Made by a program: the position numbers and the translations under genes
Shown here: positions 51,923 through 59,604 of the stretch, one piece after another
Position numbering within the stretch: position 1 is the stretch's first letter
Layout: each line of letters opens with the position of its first letter
Notes under the pieces: generated by a model
Seen by the model: the letters and a program-made list of their open reading frames with translations, nothing else
The model's database searches: none
Told to the model about the DNA's origin: nothing
Origin: Nitrospirota bacterium
Lineage (GTDB): Bacteria; Nitrospirota; Nitrospiria; Nitrospirales; Nitrospiraceae
Direction of reading: 5' to 3'
Length of the DNA stretch: 64,000 nt
Assembly: GCA_016219645.1 (NCBI GenBank)
Contig: JACRLR010000018.1
Location: forward strand, 62,001-126,000

Positions 51923-52618
51923 TCAGTGGTGATGGCAGCCAGGTCCATGGGTATGGGGCTCAGGCGCCGGTGGCGGCATGAACTGCTGCCCTGGCAGAAT
52001 GATGTGGCCCGGCTCACGTTGCTTGGTCAGGTATTCTGCGATCTCAGGGTGGTAAGCCCGCACATATCCGATGAGCCCAGCGAGAAATCGTTGCGATTGA
52101 AAGTCCGTGCCGGAAAAGCGCGAGACGAAGGCGATCGCACGGTCCAGAATCTCCGGCGCGGAAGACATATCGGCGATCTGCTCAGGATTTTGCTTTTTGA
52201 ACGTGTCGTACTCCTTCTTGAGATATTCTGCGAATACCGGCATCGGTGCAGCGGGTATATGGAGGGGGCTGAGCGTCCGTCGCAGGGCCTGCAGCGCTGC
52301 CACGACTTCCGCATCCTGCCCGTCGCGGCGTCCCTGGAAGTACCCGAACGTCACCACTTCAATGAGATTGAACAGGGCTACGGATTTGTCACCGCCTAGC
52401 TCGGTCAACTCGCGATAGAACTCTCGGCGTATCGGCATAAATTGTACCGCGAGTCGTTTCTGCTGGTAGTCGCTCCCGGATTCGAGATAGAGGCAATCGG
52501 CAGGGCATGAGACGCGCACGATTCGATGTTCGCCGCAACATTGGCTGCAGATCAGTCCCCCCAAAGCGGGGCATGGCCGCTTGCCTTTTCGCTGTGAACA
52601 ATAGGCGCAGTGGCTCAT
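51923..52618 (-). CDS. Hypothetical protein with N-terminal zinc-binding cysteines and His-rich tail
   Basis: A 231-residue soluble protein I do not recognise. It begins with a cysteine cluster (CAYCSQRKGKRPCPALGGLICSQCCGEH-like, residues 4-31, plus CPADC), probably one or two zinc sites. The middle is mostly helical. The C-terminus ends in a His-rich segment (HTHGPGCHHH), a possible metal-binding tail. Its ATG overlaps the stop of the propeller gene by 4 nt, so both are translated together. Confidence 0.75.
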   Translation of the reverse strand: MSHCAYCSQRKGKRPCPALGGLICSQCCGEHRIVRVSCPADCLYLESGSDYQQKRLAVQFMPIRREFYRELTELGGDKSVALFNLIEVVTFGYFQGRRDGQDAEVVAALQALRRTLSPLHIPAAPMPVFAEYLKKEYDTFKKQNPEQIADMSSAPEILDRAIAFVSRFSGTDFQSQRFLAGLIGYVRAYHPEIAEYLTKQREPGHIILPGQQFMPPPAPEPHTHGPGCHHH

Positions 52619-53649
52619 TTCTTTGTTGGCCCTTCCGGTGCCGGCTTCGGCGGAGGGGGAATGAAACCGTAGTCTGCCAATGTCCGTTTCTCTTGTTTGG
52701 ACTTCGCGCTGCTGGGGGTTTCAAGTCCGTTCATTTCAGCCGCATGGGCCGACTCGAATGGGACAAGGATGAGGTTGTTTGCACGGTCGATGCTCAGGTC
52801 ACCCGGCGAGGGCAGAAACTCGGCGATGACTTGAAACCGCTTGTCCCAGCTCATGCGCCAAACTTTTCCTGTCGTGAAATCGGACACGTACATATTGCCC
52901 CAGCGGTCGAAGTCTACTCCACGGAGATTCTGAAAGCGGTTGGAAAAGAATCCATTAGAGAAGAGCTCCGTCACCATGCCTTCTGGAGAGACCTCGAAGA
53001 TCTTGCCCTTGTCCCAGCTCACCGCAATGATCTGGCCGGACTTGGGATGGACAGCAAGGCCTGAGGGACCGGCCAGGGCCAGGTCTGTTACTAGCACGGA
53101 CAGAGTCTGAGTGGCTAGATCGACGCGATAGATCGTGTTGGCTTTCTGATCGGAGCAGTACAAGTGGCCCTTGCCATCAAAGGCCACGTCGCTCAAGGAG
53201 GCCCGTGGCAGCTCAGATTGTGCGGTAGCCGGCGATCGGACGGTGAGCATCATGACCGGCTCGCCGGTGGCAGTGTTAAAACCCCGTAAGGTATTGAGGT
53301 CCGCCACGTAGAGGACATGCTCCACCACGGCCATGCCTTTGGGGGCATGGAGGGTCACGTCACCCTTCCCGCCCTGGATGAATTTGAGATTCAGAAGTTT
53401 GCCATGGGGATCGAGCTTGGTGATGAATCCGTTGTTGTCGGCGGCCTCCGCCTCGCCGTTCACGCTCGAAATAAAATAGCCCTTTTCGATGGGATCATTC
53501 ACAAAGCTATAGGGAGACTGGAGTTCGGTCACGGTGATCTGGGCGCTGAGCGGGCTGACGATCGCAACGGATACGATCCAGATGAGCCAGGCCACAGGAT
53601 GACGGACGACGCGTGTCAGAAGGGGCATCACGGAGGAGGTTCTGCTCAC
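52615..53649 (-). CDS. Exported NHL/SMP-30-type beta-propeller protein
   Basis: A 344-residue protein with an N-terminal membrane or signal helix (VAWLIWIVSVAIVSPLSAQ, cleavage after LSA likely). Repeats of the type HAPKGMAVVEHVLYVADLNTLRGF, SDVAFDGKGHLYCSDQKANTIYRV, SGLAVHPKSGQIIAV and LRGVDFDRWGNMYVSDFTTGKVWR build a six-bladed propeller like SMP-30/gluconolactonase or NHL proteins. The C-terminus is Pro-rich. Substrate unknown; a binding or sensor role is as likely as an enzymatic one. Confidence 0.8.
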   Translation of the reverse strand: MSRTSSVMPLLTRVVRHPVAWLIWIVSVAIVSPLSAQITVTELQSPYSFVNDPIEKGYFISSVNGEAEAADNNGFITKLDPHGKLLNLKFIQGGKGDVTLHAPKGMAVVEHVLYVADLNTLRGFNTATGEPVMMLTVRSPATAQSELPRASLSDVAFDGKGHLYCSDQKANTIYRVDLATQTLSVLVTDLALAGPSGLAVHPKSGQIIAVSWDKGKIFEVSPEGMVTELFSNGFFSNRFQNLRGVDFDRWGNMYVSDFTTGKVWRMSWDKRFQVIAEFLPSPGDLSIDRANNLILVPFESAHAAEMNGLETPSSAKSKQEKRTLADYGFIPPPPKPAPEGPTKK

Positions 53650-53720
53650 AAGCTCGATGGCGGTTGATCTTGGTTGCCGAATCCATCGTAGCTGTCAAGC
53701 GAAGAACCTGTCAAGAAATG

Positions 53721-53840
53721 GGCGTAAGGCGTAACGCGTTAGGCGTTAGGGGTGAGGCGTGAGGGGTATGGAGAGAGAACGGATTGTTTCTTCTTTTGTC
53801 TCCCGTCTCGCGTTTCACGCCTCACGCCTGACGCCTCACG
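53721..53840. repeat. Short-word palindrome (GGCGT/ACGCC)
   Basis: The left side is a run of GGCGTAA, GGCGTTA, GGTGAGGCGTGAGG words; the right side, after an AT-rich middle, is the complement as CACGCCTCACGCCTGACGCC. A related fragment, TTACGCCTCACGCCTTACCC, lies at 58835. It sits between the two divergent genes. Confidence 0.55.
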
Positions 53841-53898
53841 TCTTGGCTGGTCGTTGACTTGATCAAAAATGCCCTGGTATGGTGCCGACTCCGAATAC

Positions 53899-53980
53899 AA
53901 GTCAAGGTTGAGGTCAAGGCTGAGTGAATGGTCGTTCTGGTTGCTCTTGCTCAGCCTCAACCTTAACCTTAAACCTTGTC
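53899..53980. repeat. Short-word palindrome (AAGGTTGAGG/CCTCAACCTT)
   Basis: CAAGGTTGAGGTCAAGGCTGAG (53905 onward, shown only in part) pairs with CTCAGCCTCAACCTTAACC (53950 onward). Similar CTCAACCTTAACC words recur at 57006. It lies directly upstream of folD. Confidence 0.5.
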
Positions 53981-53996
53981 ATAAGTGGAGGAACCC

Positions 53997-54857
53997 GTGG
54001 CAGCACGATTGATCGACGGCAAAGCGTTGGCATTGCAAGTTCGGGAGGGGCTCATAGCCGAATCGGCGGCAGTCTTGGCTAAGACCGGGGTGAAACCTGG
54101 CCTGGCGACGATTCTGGTGGGCGACGATCCCGCTTCGCATCTCTATGTGAAGAGCAAACAGAAAGCCTGTGATGCGGCGGGCATCTATATCGATGATCAC
54201 AAATTGCCGGCGAGTACGACTCAAGCAGAGCTGTTGGCCTTGATCGCAAAAGAGAATGCTGATCCCAAGATCCATGGGATTTTGGTCCAGTTGCCGCTCC
54301 CGAAACATATCGACAGCAAAGTTGTGCTTGAAGCTGTGTCGCCTGACAAGGACGCAGACGGGTTTCATCCGTACAATTTCGGTCGACTTGTTGAGGGGCA
54401 TCCCGTGTTTGAAGCCTGCACACCGAAGGGCGTTATCAAGATGATCGAATCCACCGGTGTGAGTATCGAAGGGAAACGCGCTGTCGTATTGGGTCGGAGC
54501 AATATTGTCGGCAAGCCCTTGGCGCTCATGTTGCTCCAGCGCAACGCCACAGTGACGATTTGTCACTCCAAGACCAAAGACTTGCCCGCGGTTTGTCGCG
54601 AAGCCGAATTGTTGCTGGTGGCGATTGGGAAAGCCAGGTTTGTCACGGCCGACATGGTGAGAGAAGGGGCAGTCGTCATAGATGTGGGAACGAACAAAAC
54701 CCCTGAGGGTAAATTGTGTGGCGATGTCGATTTTGAGCCGGTCAGTCAGAAAGCGGGCTGGATCAGTCCTGTGCCGGGTGGTGTGGGGCCGATGACGATC
54801 GCGATGTTGCTGGACAATACGGTGGAGTCTGCGAAGAGAATGGCGGGAATGCTGTAG
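53997..54857 (+). CDS. folD: Bifunctional 5,10-methylene-THF dehydrogenase / methenyl-THF cyclohydrolase FolD
   Basis: Interconverts 5,10-methylene- and 10-formyl-tetrahydrofolate. From the GTG at 53997, placed behind GGAGG, it has 286 residues. Motifs: YVKSKQKACDAAGI (with the catalytic Lys) near residue 50, GILVQLPLPKHID near 92-104, AVVLGRSNIVGKPLALMLL near 158-176 and PVPGGVGPMTIAMLLDNT near 255-272. It leads a one-carbon group with metF and panB. Confidence 0.97.
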   Translation: MAARLIDGKALALQVREGLIAESAAVLAKTGVKPGLATILVGDDPASHLYVKSKQKACDAAGIYIDDHKLPASTTQAELLALIAKENADPKIHGILVQLPLPKHIDSKVVLEAVSPDKDADGFHPYNFGRLVEGHPVFEACTPKGVIKMIESTGVSIEGKRAVVLGRSNIVGKPLALMLLQRNATVTICHSKTKDLPAVCREAELLLVAIGKARFVTADMVREGAVVIDVGTNKTPEGKLCGDVDFEPVSQKAGWISPVPGGVGPMTIAMLLDNTVESAKRMAGML

Positions 54858-54864
54858 GTGGAAA

Positions 54865-54963
54865 GGGGATGGAGGCTGATGATCTTCTGTGCTCGCGCAA
54901 CGCGCGGTCGCGGACTCCCCTCGTTGGACGCGCGCAGTGGAAGATCAATCAGCCCCCATCCCC
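54865..54963. repeat. Family A palindromic element after folD
   Basis: Arms GGGGATGGAGGCTGATG.. (54865-54887) and ..CAATCAGCCCCCATCCCC (54940-54963) pair with one mismatch and one bulge. Cores TGCTCGCGCAACGCGCGG and GTTGGACGCGCGCAGT lie inside. It begins 7 nt after the folD stop. Confidence 0.8.
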
Positions 54964-54998
54964 GAAGAGATAACGAACGAGTTTTGAAGCATTAGTTG

Positions 54999-55047
54999 TA
55001 AGGATGAGGGGAGAGATGCGCGCAGTAGGGAGCCCCCAATCCTCCTA
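54999..55047. repeat. Collapsed family A palindrome before metF
   Basis: A shorter copy: GTAAGGATGAGGGG faces CCCCCAATCCTCCTAC around a fused GCGCGCAGTAGGG core. It follows the full copy by 35 nt. Confidence 0.5.
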
Positions 55048-55084
55048 CAACAGCGGGTGAAGTGTAAGGGGGTACGGAAAGAAC

Positions 55085-55978
55085 ATGAGCCGGGAGCCGA
55101 GGCGATTACGAGAGGTGCTTGATCGGGGACAGTTTGCTGTCACGATTGAGTACAATCCCCCCAAAGGCACGAATATCTCAGGCGTATTGGAAAACGCCAA
55201 ACAGCTGGTGGGACGCGTGCATGGGGTCAACGTGACGGACAATACGGCTGCTGTGGTGCGGGCCGGGTCTCTCTCTGTGTGCCGACTCCTCTATGAACTC
55301 GGCCATGATCCTGTGATGCAAATGACCTGTCGTGACCGGAACCGGATTGCGATGCAATCGGACCTGATGGGGGCCTCCATGCTCGGTATCCGCAATATAC
55401 TCTGTCTCACTGGAGACTATCCGACGGTTGGGGACCATAAAGAGGCAAAACCGGTTTATGATCTGGATTCAGTTCAAGTCATGCAGCTCGTGCAAGGACT
55501 CAACAACGGGAAGGATTTTGTAGGAAACAAGTTAGATGGCGCCACGCAGTTTACCATCGGGGCTGCTGTGACTCCGGAAGCAGATCCGCTCGGCCCGATG
55601 CTCGCCAAGTTCGAAGTGAAGGTAAAAGCCGGCGCTCAGTTTTTCCAGACACAGGCGATTTACCACCCGGAGCAGTTTGCCTCCTTTATGCAGGTGGTGC
55701 GGCCCTTCAAGGTCAAGGTACTGGCGGGAATTCTCGTCCTCCGGAACGCCAGGATGGCGGAGTTCATGAATGCCAATATTCCTGGTGTGTCAGTTCCCCA
55801 GGAGATGATCGACGAGCTCAGGGCTGCAGGCCCCGAGCGTGCGGAGGATGTGGGAGTGGACATCGCGGTGCGGACCATCAAGGCGGTGAAACCTTTTTGC
55901 GACGGGGTCCACATCATGGCGATCAAGGCCACACACAGGCTGGCTGACATTATCGCCAAGGCGGAAGTGGGTTCATGA
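55085..55978 (+). CDS. metF: Methylenetetrahydrofolate reductase MetF
   Basis: Reduces 5,10-methylene-THF to 5-methyl-THF. The 297-residue TIM-barrel protein has FAVTIEYNPPKGTN near residue 17, QMTCRDRNRIAMQSDLMGA near 79-97, ILCLTGDYPTVGDH near 103-116, FTIGAAVTPEADPLG near 157-171 and AQFFQTQAIY near 182-191, resembling the MetF of acetogens and other anaerobic-type lineages more than E. coli MetF. Its stop overlaps the panB ATG. A small MTHFR C-terminal-type protein is encoded at 58945. Confidence 0.92.
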   Translation: MSREPRRLREVLDRGQFAVTIEYNPPKGTNISGVLENAKQLVGRVHGVNVTDNTAAVVRAGSLSVCRLLYELGHDPVMQMTCRDRNRIAMQSDLMGASMLGIRNILCLTGDYPTVGDHKEAKPVYDLDSVQVMQLVQGLNNGKDFVGNKLDGATQFTIGAAVTPEADPLGPMLAKFEVKVKAGAQFFQTQAIYHPEQFASFMQVVRPFKVKVLAGILVLRNARMAEFMNANIPGVSVPQEMIDELRAAGPERAEDVGVDIAVRTIKAVKPFCDGVHIMAIKATHRLADIIAKAEVGS

Positions 55979-56763
55979 CGATTCCAGAATTTCAACGACA
56001 CAAGCGTGAGAAGAAGAAGCTCATCGTCGTCACAGCCTACGATGCATTGTTCGCGCGCATTCTCGAACAGGCCGGTATTGAGACGATCCTGGTCGGTGAT
56101 TCACTGGGAGTCGTCGTGCAGGGGAAGGCCAATACGATCTCGGTGACGATGGAGGACATGCTGTATCACACCAAACTTGTGGCAGGAGCTGCCCTGCAAG
56201 CACTCGTCATCGGTGATATGCCGTTTATGTCCTATCAAGCCAGTCGGGAAGAGGCGGTCCGCAATGCGGGACGGTTTCTGCAAGTCGGGGCTCACGCGGT
56301 CAAGTTGGAAGGCGGCGCGGCTGTAGCCGATCAGGTGGCTGCAATGACGAGTATCGGCATTCCCGTCATGGGGCACCTCGGCATGACTCCCCAATCTGTG
56401 CACCGATATGGCGGCTACAAAGTGCAAGGGAGAGACTCGGACCATGCGCAGGCATTGCTGAATGATGCCAAGGTTCTTGAAGCAGCCGGCGCGTTTGCTC
56501 TTGTGCTCGAAGCGATCCCTGCCGAGCTGGCTAAGATTGTTACAGAACAGGTGGCTATTCCTACCATTGGAATCGGCGCCGGGCCGCATTGTGATGGCCA
56601 GGTTCTTGTGCTCTATGATCTTCTTGGATTATTCGATGATTTCGTGCCAAAGTTTGTGAAGCCCTATGCCCACCTGAAGGCGGATGCGCTCCAAGCCCTT
56701 CGACGCTACAAGGAAGAAGTCGAGCAGGGGAAGTTTCCCAGCGACTCCGAGTCCTACCACTAG
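55975..56763 (+). CDS. panB: 3-methyl-2-oxobutanoate hydroxymethyltransferase
   Basis: Uses 5,10-methylene-THF to make ketopantoate for pantothenate and CoA. The 262-residue TIM-barrel protein shows TAYDALFARILEQAGIETILVGDSLG near residues 20-45, IGDMPFMSY near 82-90, AVKLEGG near 110-116 and GHLGMTPQSVHRYGGYKVQG near 138-157. Metal ligands Asp and Glu are in place. Its methylene-THF demand explains the link with folD and metF. Its stop codon lies in the arm of a family B palindrome. Confidence 0.96.
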   Translation: MTIPEFQRHKREKKKLIVVTAYDALFARILEQAGIETILVGDSLGVVVQGKANTISVTMEDMLYHTKLVAGAALQALVIGDMPFMSYQASREEAVRNAGRFLQVGAHAVKLEGGAAVADQVAAMTSIGIPVMGHLGMTPQSVHRYGGYKVQGRDSDHAQALLNDAKVLEAAGAFALVLEAIPAELAKIVTEQVAIPTIGIGAGPHCDGQVLVLYDLLGLFDDFVPKFVKPYAHLKADALQALRRYKEEVEQGKFPSDSESYH

Positions 56764-56936
56764 CAGGCTGCTGAAAAAGGCTCCCAACTTCGTTCTCGGC
56801 TCGAAACAATCCTCAACGTACCCCGAGGGTACGTCTCCGGTTCTTTCTCGCCTGCGGCATCGCCATGGGTAAGACGCGCGTCTCGGCGCGCGTGGGGTGG
56901 GAGGGTGAGATGGAAGACCTTTTTGAGCAGCCTGCA
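56762..56936. repeat. Family B palindromic element after panB
   Basis: AGCAGGCTGCTGAAAAAGG (56762-56780, containing part of the panB stop) pairs with CCTTTTTGAGCAGCCTGC (56918-56935) with one mismatch. The core has CTCAACGTACC-NNN-AGGGTACG and CTCGCCTGCGGCATCGC, as at 4186. A third arm, AGCAGGCTGCTCAAAAAG, follows at 56983-57000 and matches the right arm exactly in inverse. Confidence 0.75.
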
Positions 56937-57084
56937 GGAGCATTCTCCTAATCTTTCCACAGGTGCGGATCATCGAAGTTCTAGCAGGCTGCTCAAAAAG
57001 CTTACCAACGCTCAACCTTAACCTCGTCCTCAGCCTTCTTCAGACGCTGCGGCCTTGCTTTCCCAAAGCCTGGTCCTAGTGCGG

Positions 57085-57588
57085 TTAGCCTAAGGCGATG
57101 AGTGGAGCGTGTGGGTGGGCGCTGATCAAGTGCGCCTGTAACGCTTCTGTGAGGCGAGGCACGTCGATGCCTAGATACGAAGGAGGAACCTTCTGCAATC
57201 GAATGATCCCACTGCGAAGAAGGTTACGTGCTGCCGCGGAGTTACCGAGAAAAGATTTGAGATTTGCGGCGGCGACTTGGATGAGGGCTTGGAAGAAGTT
57301 TCCTTGCGCGGTATCGTGCCCCACGGCGTGCCACAGCCCCTCGAAGACCTCGTGACATTCCCACCAATAGGCGAAATTGTAGAGATCAATTCCATAGAGA
57401 TAGTCTTCAGAAGTGTGCCATTTGTCGGCGGGGAATGGCGTTGGTTTCGGCTCCGGCAGTCCATAGGAATGTCCGCGTGGATCACGGCGTGGATGTGGGG
57501 CCCTTCCGGGCACGAAATGGTATGGGGGGAATGGACGGGTTGAGTAGCGAGGCCAGTGCGGGTCTGGCGGTTCAGGCTCAGTCACCAC
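57085..57588 (-). CDS. DUF309 domain-containing protein
   Basis: A 167-residue protein from the GTG at 57588. The DUF309 core is YGIDLYNFAYWWECHEVFEGLWHAVGHDTAQGNFFQALIQVAAANLK-like (about residues 75-120), a helical domain with a conserved WECHEVFE motif (Trp, Glu, His) whose function is unknown. The first 60 residues are Pro/Arg-rich. It overlaps the end of apaH by 11 nt, so translational coupling is likely. A longer reading frame upstream would overlap apaH by 125 nt and is rejected. Confidence 0.8.
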   Translation of the reverse strand: MVTEPEPPDPHWPRYSTRPFPPYHFVPGRAPHPRRDPRGHSYGLPEPKPTPFPADKWHTSEDYLYGIDLYNFAYWWECHEVFEGLWHAVGHDTAQGNFFQALIQVAAANLKSFLGNSAAARNLLRSGIIRLQKVPPSYLGIDVPRLTEALQAHLISAHPHAPLIALG

Positions 57589-58399
57589 GACACCCGACGT
57601 TGTTGCAGTCGACTTGAAATACCGTCCGGTCTTCCAGTCGTATGGCCGTGAGCTGTCGTCCCCATACACAGCCGCTGTCGATCGTGAGGAGATGCTCTTC
57701 ACAATGAAGCCCTAGTGCGGCCCAATGTCCGCAGATGATCGTTGTATCGCGATGTTTTCGATCCTCAATCTTGAACCAAGGGAAGTATCCAGAGGGGATC
57801 AGGTCCGGAGGTCCATTAAATGACGATTCCATCCGACCATCGGGTGAACAGGCTCGGAGTCTTGTCATGACTTTGACGATGGTCGCGAGCCGAGTGGGAC
57901 CATTCAGGCTTGAAGACCATTGGAGATGTTTACTGGGGTACAACGCGCGAAGGATGTCTCGATACGCAGGACCTCGCAAGCCAGCTTCAACTTCACGCGC
58001 CAGCTTCTCTGACTCATCGATGGTCCACTGAGGGAGCAAACCTGCGTGGACAAGGACAAAAGGACCCTCGCGATACAAGAGCCGCTGTTGCCGTACCCAC
58101 GCCAGGAGCTCGTCGCGATCTGGCGCGGCCAGTATTCCTTGTAGCGTGTCTTCCGGACGCACCGTGACAATACCCTCGGCCACGGCAAGAAGGAAAAGGT
58201 CGTGGTTACCCAATACGACAACAGCTCGATCTCGAAGATTCTTGATGTAGCGGAGGACGTTCAGTGAATCCGGACCCCGGTTGACGAGATCTCCGACGAA
58301 CCAAAGACGATCTACGGAAGGGTCAAATCGAATATGTTGGATGAGGCGTTGCAAGGCATCGGAACATCCTTGCACATCGCCGATTGCGTAGGTGGCCAT
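57578..58399 (-). CDS. apaH: Bis(5'-nucleosyl)-tetraphosphatase, symmetrical
   Basis: A 273-residue metallophosphatase that hydrolyses Ap4A to ADP and can remove Np4 caps from RNA. Motifs: AIGDVQGCSDALQRL (D-x-Q/H), FVGDLVNRGPDSLNVLRYI, VVLGNHDLFLLAVAEG, ILAAPDRDELLAWVRQQ, LVHAGLLPQW and ICGHWAALG. The lengths and order match E. coli ApaH. It lies between queF and the DUF309 gene on the minus strand. Confidence 0.95.
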   Translation of the reverse strand: MATYAIGDVQGCSDALQRLIQHIRFDPSVDRLWFVGDLVNRGPDSLNVLRYIKNLRDRAVVVLGNHDLFLLAVAEGIVTVRPEDTLQGILAAPDRDELLAWVRQQRLLYREGPFVLVHAGLLPQWTIDESEKLAREVEAGLRGPAYRDILRALYPSKHLQWSSSLNGPTRLATIVKVMTRLRACSPDGRMESSFNGPPDLIPSGYFPWFKIEDRKHRDTTIICGHWAALGLHCEEHLLTIDSGCVWGRQLTAIRLEDRTVFQVDCNNVGCRGD

Positions 58400-58426
58400 A
58401 CCTCAGAGTAAGACAGAAAATGCCGA

Positions 58427-58840
58427 TTATGGATACTTCGCTTCGATCTTGCTCGACAGCCCGCCGCGTGCGGTAAAGGTGCCGGTGACTTTCGCCCAGA
58501 CAGGCCGGCAGGCTTTGACAATATCGTGGAGGATGCGGTTCACGGAGTTCTCGTAAAAAATGCCAACGTTCCGGTAGGCGTGGACGTATATCTTGAGGGA
58601 TTTCAGCTCGAGACAGGCTTTGTCCGGCATATAGTGCAGGGCGATGGTTCCGAAATCCGGCAAGCCGGTCTTTGGGCAGATCGCTGTATATTCCGGGATT
58701 TCGATGGTGATTTCGTAGCCCTTGTATTGGTTCGGGAATGTTTCAATGTCCGGAAGAGGAGCAGTGATGCCGCTCTTAGCATGCCGCTCATTATAGCCTA
58801 GCCTTGTCGCCGGCAGAATTTTTTTCTCCTTACGCCTCAC
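58427..58840 (-). CDS. queF: NADPH-dependent 7-cyano-7-deazaguanine reductase QueF (type I)
   Basis: Reduces preQ0 to preQ1 in queuosine synthesis. The 137-residue protein is the short, single T-fold type. The catalytic Cys is in YTAICPKTGLPDFGTI (near residue 55), and ELKSLKIYVHAYRNVGIFYE is the QueF motif (E(S/L)K(S/A)hK(L/Y)). No preQ1 riboswitch was noticed upstream. It shares the minus strand with apaH, 27 nt downstream. Confidence 0.94.
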   Translation of the reverse strand: MRRKEKKILPATRLGYNERHAKSGITAPLPDIETFPNQYKGYEITIEIPEYTAICPKTGLPDFGTIALHYMPDKACLELKSLKIYVHAYRNVGIFYENSVNRILHDIVKACRPVWAKVTGTFTARGGLSSKIEAKYP

Positions 58841-58862
58841 GCCTTACCCTTTCAAGTTGATC

Positions 58863-58932
58863 CGGTTTGTTTTGTTTGTCTGGTTTGTTTGGTTGAACGA
58901 GATAACCAAACCAACGAAACAAACCAAATAGA
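58863..58932. repeat. Family E palindrome (GGTTTGTTT words)
   Basis: A run of GGTTTGTTT-like words on the left is complemented by AACCAAACC and GAAACAAACCAAATAGACG on the right with a GGTTGAAC loop. A second copy lies at 63843-63914. It sits between queF and the MTHFR-C gene. Confidence 0.6.
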
Positions 58933-58944
58933 CGAGTATTTTCG

Positions 58945-59193
58945 TTAGACTTGTTTCATCCATTCCACTCGGCCAATTTTCTCTAATTGAATGTAGAGGG
59001 TGACCCAAGGACACACCATCTCAGGATACACCTCACAAAAGCCCCCTTTTCGCACACCTCCGCAAGGGCCATGACTCATGAATTTCGGGCACTCGGCTTT
59101 GAGCGAGTTGTCAGGTATCGGGGGGCGCTTATGGACCCCACCGGTCTGTTGGGCGCTTTCGTCTTCCCCTGGGATGATGACGTGTGTCGGCAT
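58945..59193 (-). CDS. Stand-alone methylenetetrahydrofolate reductase C-terminal-type domain protein
   Basis: An 82-residue protein. The cysteine pattern CPKFMSHGPCGG...GFCEVYPEMVCPWV (residues about 35-63) is that of the MTHFR C-terminal domain (Pfam MTHFR_C), a zinc- or cluster-binding-like segment found fused in MetV-type proteins of acetogens. Here it stands alone, without a long MetV body. Four cysteines and the GPCGG signature are intact. The nearby metF (55085) is the obvious partner; a complex is inference. Confidence 0.75.
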   Translation of the reverse strand: MPTHVIIPGEDESAQQTGGVHKRPPIPDNSLKAECPKFMSHGPCGGVRKGGFCEVYPEMVCPWVTLYIQLEKIGRVEWMKQV

Positions 59194-59440
59194 AGGCCCT
59201 AGTCTAGACAGGTTTTATTGAATCGGCAATCTCTCTTTCTTACCCCATGACTGAGGACGCGCATTCTGCAGGTATGAAAACATCGCGAAACTTAGATTGT
59301 TAGGGCCAATGGCCTACAGGCTTGGAGTATGCTGGGCCTTCTATCTGATAGGGTGGGCCTTATGAGAAGTTGTGTTGATTATTAGTACGTTATAGTATGT
59401 TGCCGTGAACTTGGGACCCAGGAACTGTGACGTTTCTCAT
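59194..59440. other. Intergenic region without a recognised gene
   Basis: About 250 bp between the divergent MTHFR-C gene and the oxidoreductase promoter. I see no gene, tRNA or riboswitch. It should hold the promoter of the minus-strand gene. Confidence 0.35.
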
Positions 59441-59470
59441 TGACAGTCTTTTTTGGCCTTTGTTACCATG
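59441..59470 (+). promoter_or_regulatory. Probable promoter of the 2-oxoacid:ferredoxin oxidoreductase operon
   Basis: TTGACA at 59441-59446 with TACCAT at 59465-59470 (18-bp spacer) or TTACCA (17 bp). It shares GTCTTTTTTG directly after the -35 box with the dcw promoter. The first gene starts about 135 bp downstream, with a long leader. Confidence 0.5.
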
Positions 59471-59604
59471 TGGCTCGCGTGAAGGTTGATAAGCAGGTCA
59501 GTTCCGTTCATTCACCCGCGGATTCCTGCGGGTTTGCGCGTATTAACCGTGTCTTGCCAGTGAGACAATAGAATTCCGTTAAAACGGCAGAGGGAGGTGT
59601 TCCA

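Noticed and set aside
57589-57702. Longer start for the DUF309 gene
   Set aside because: It would overlap apaH by 125 nt, and the added residues are the antisense of conserved ApaH codons.
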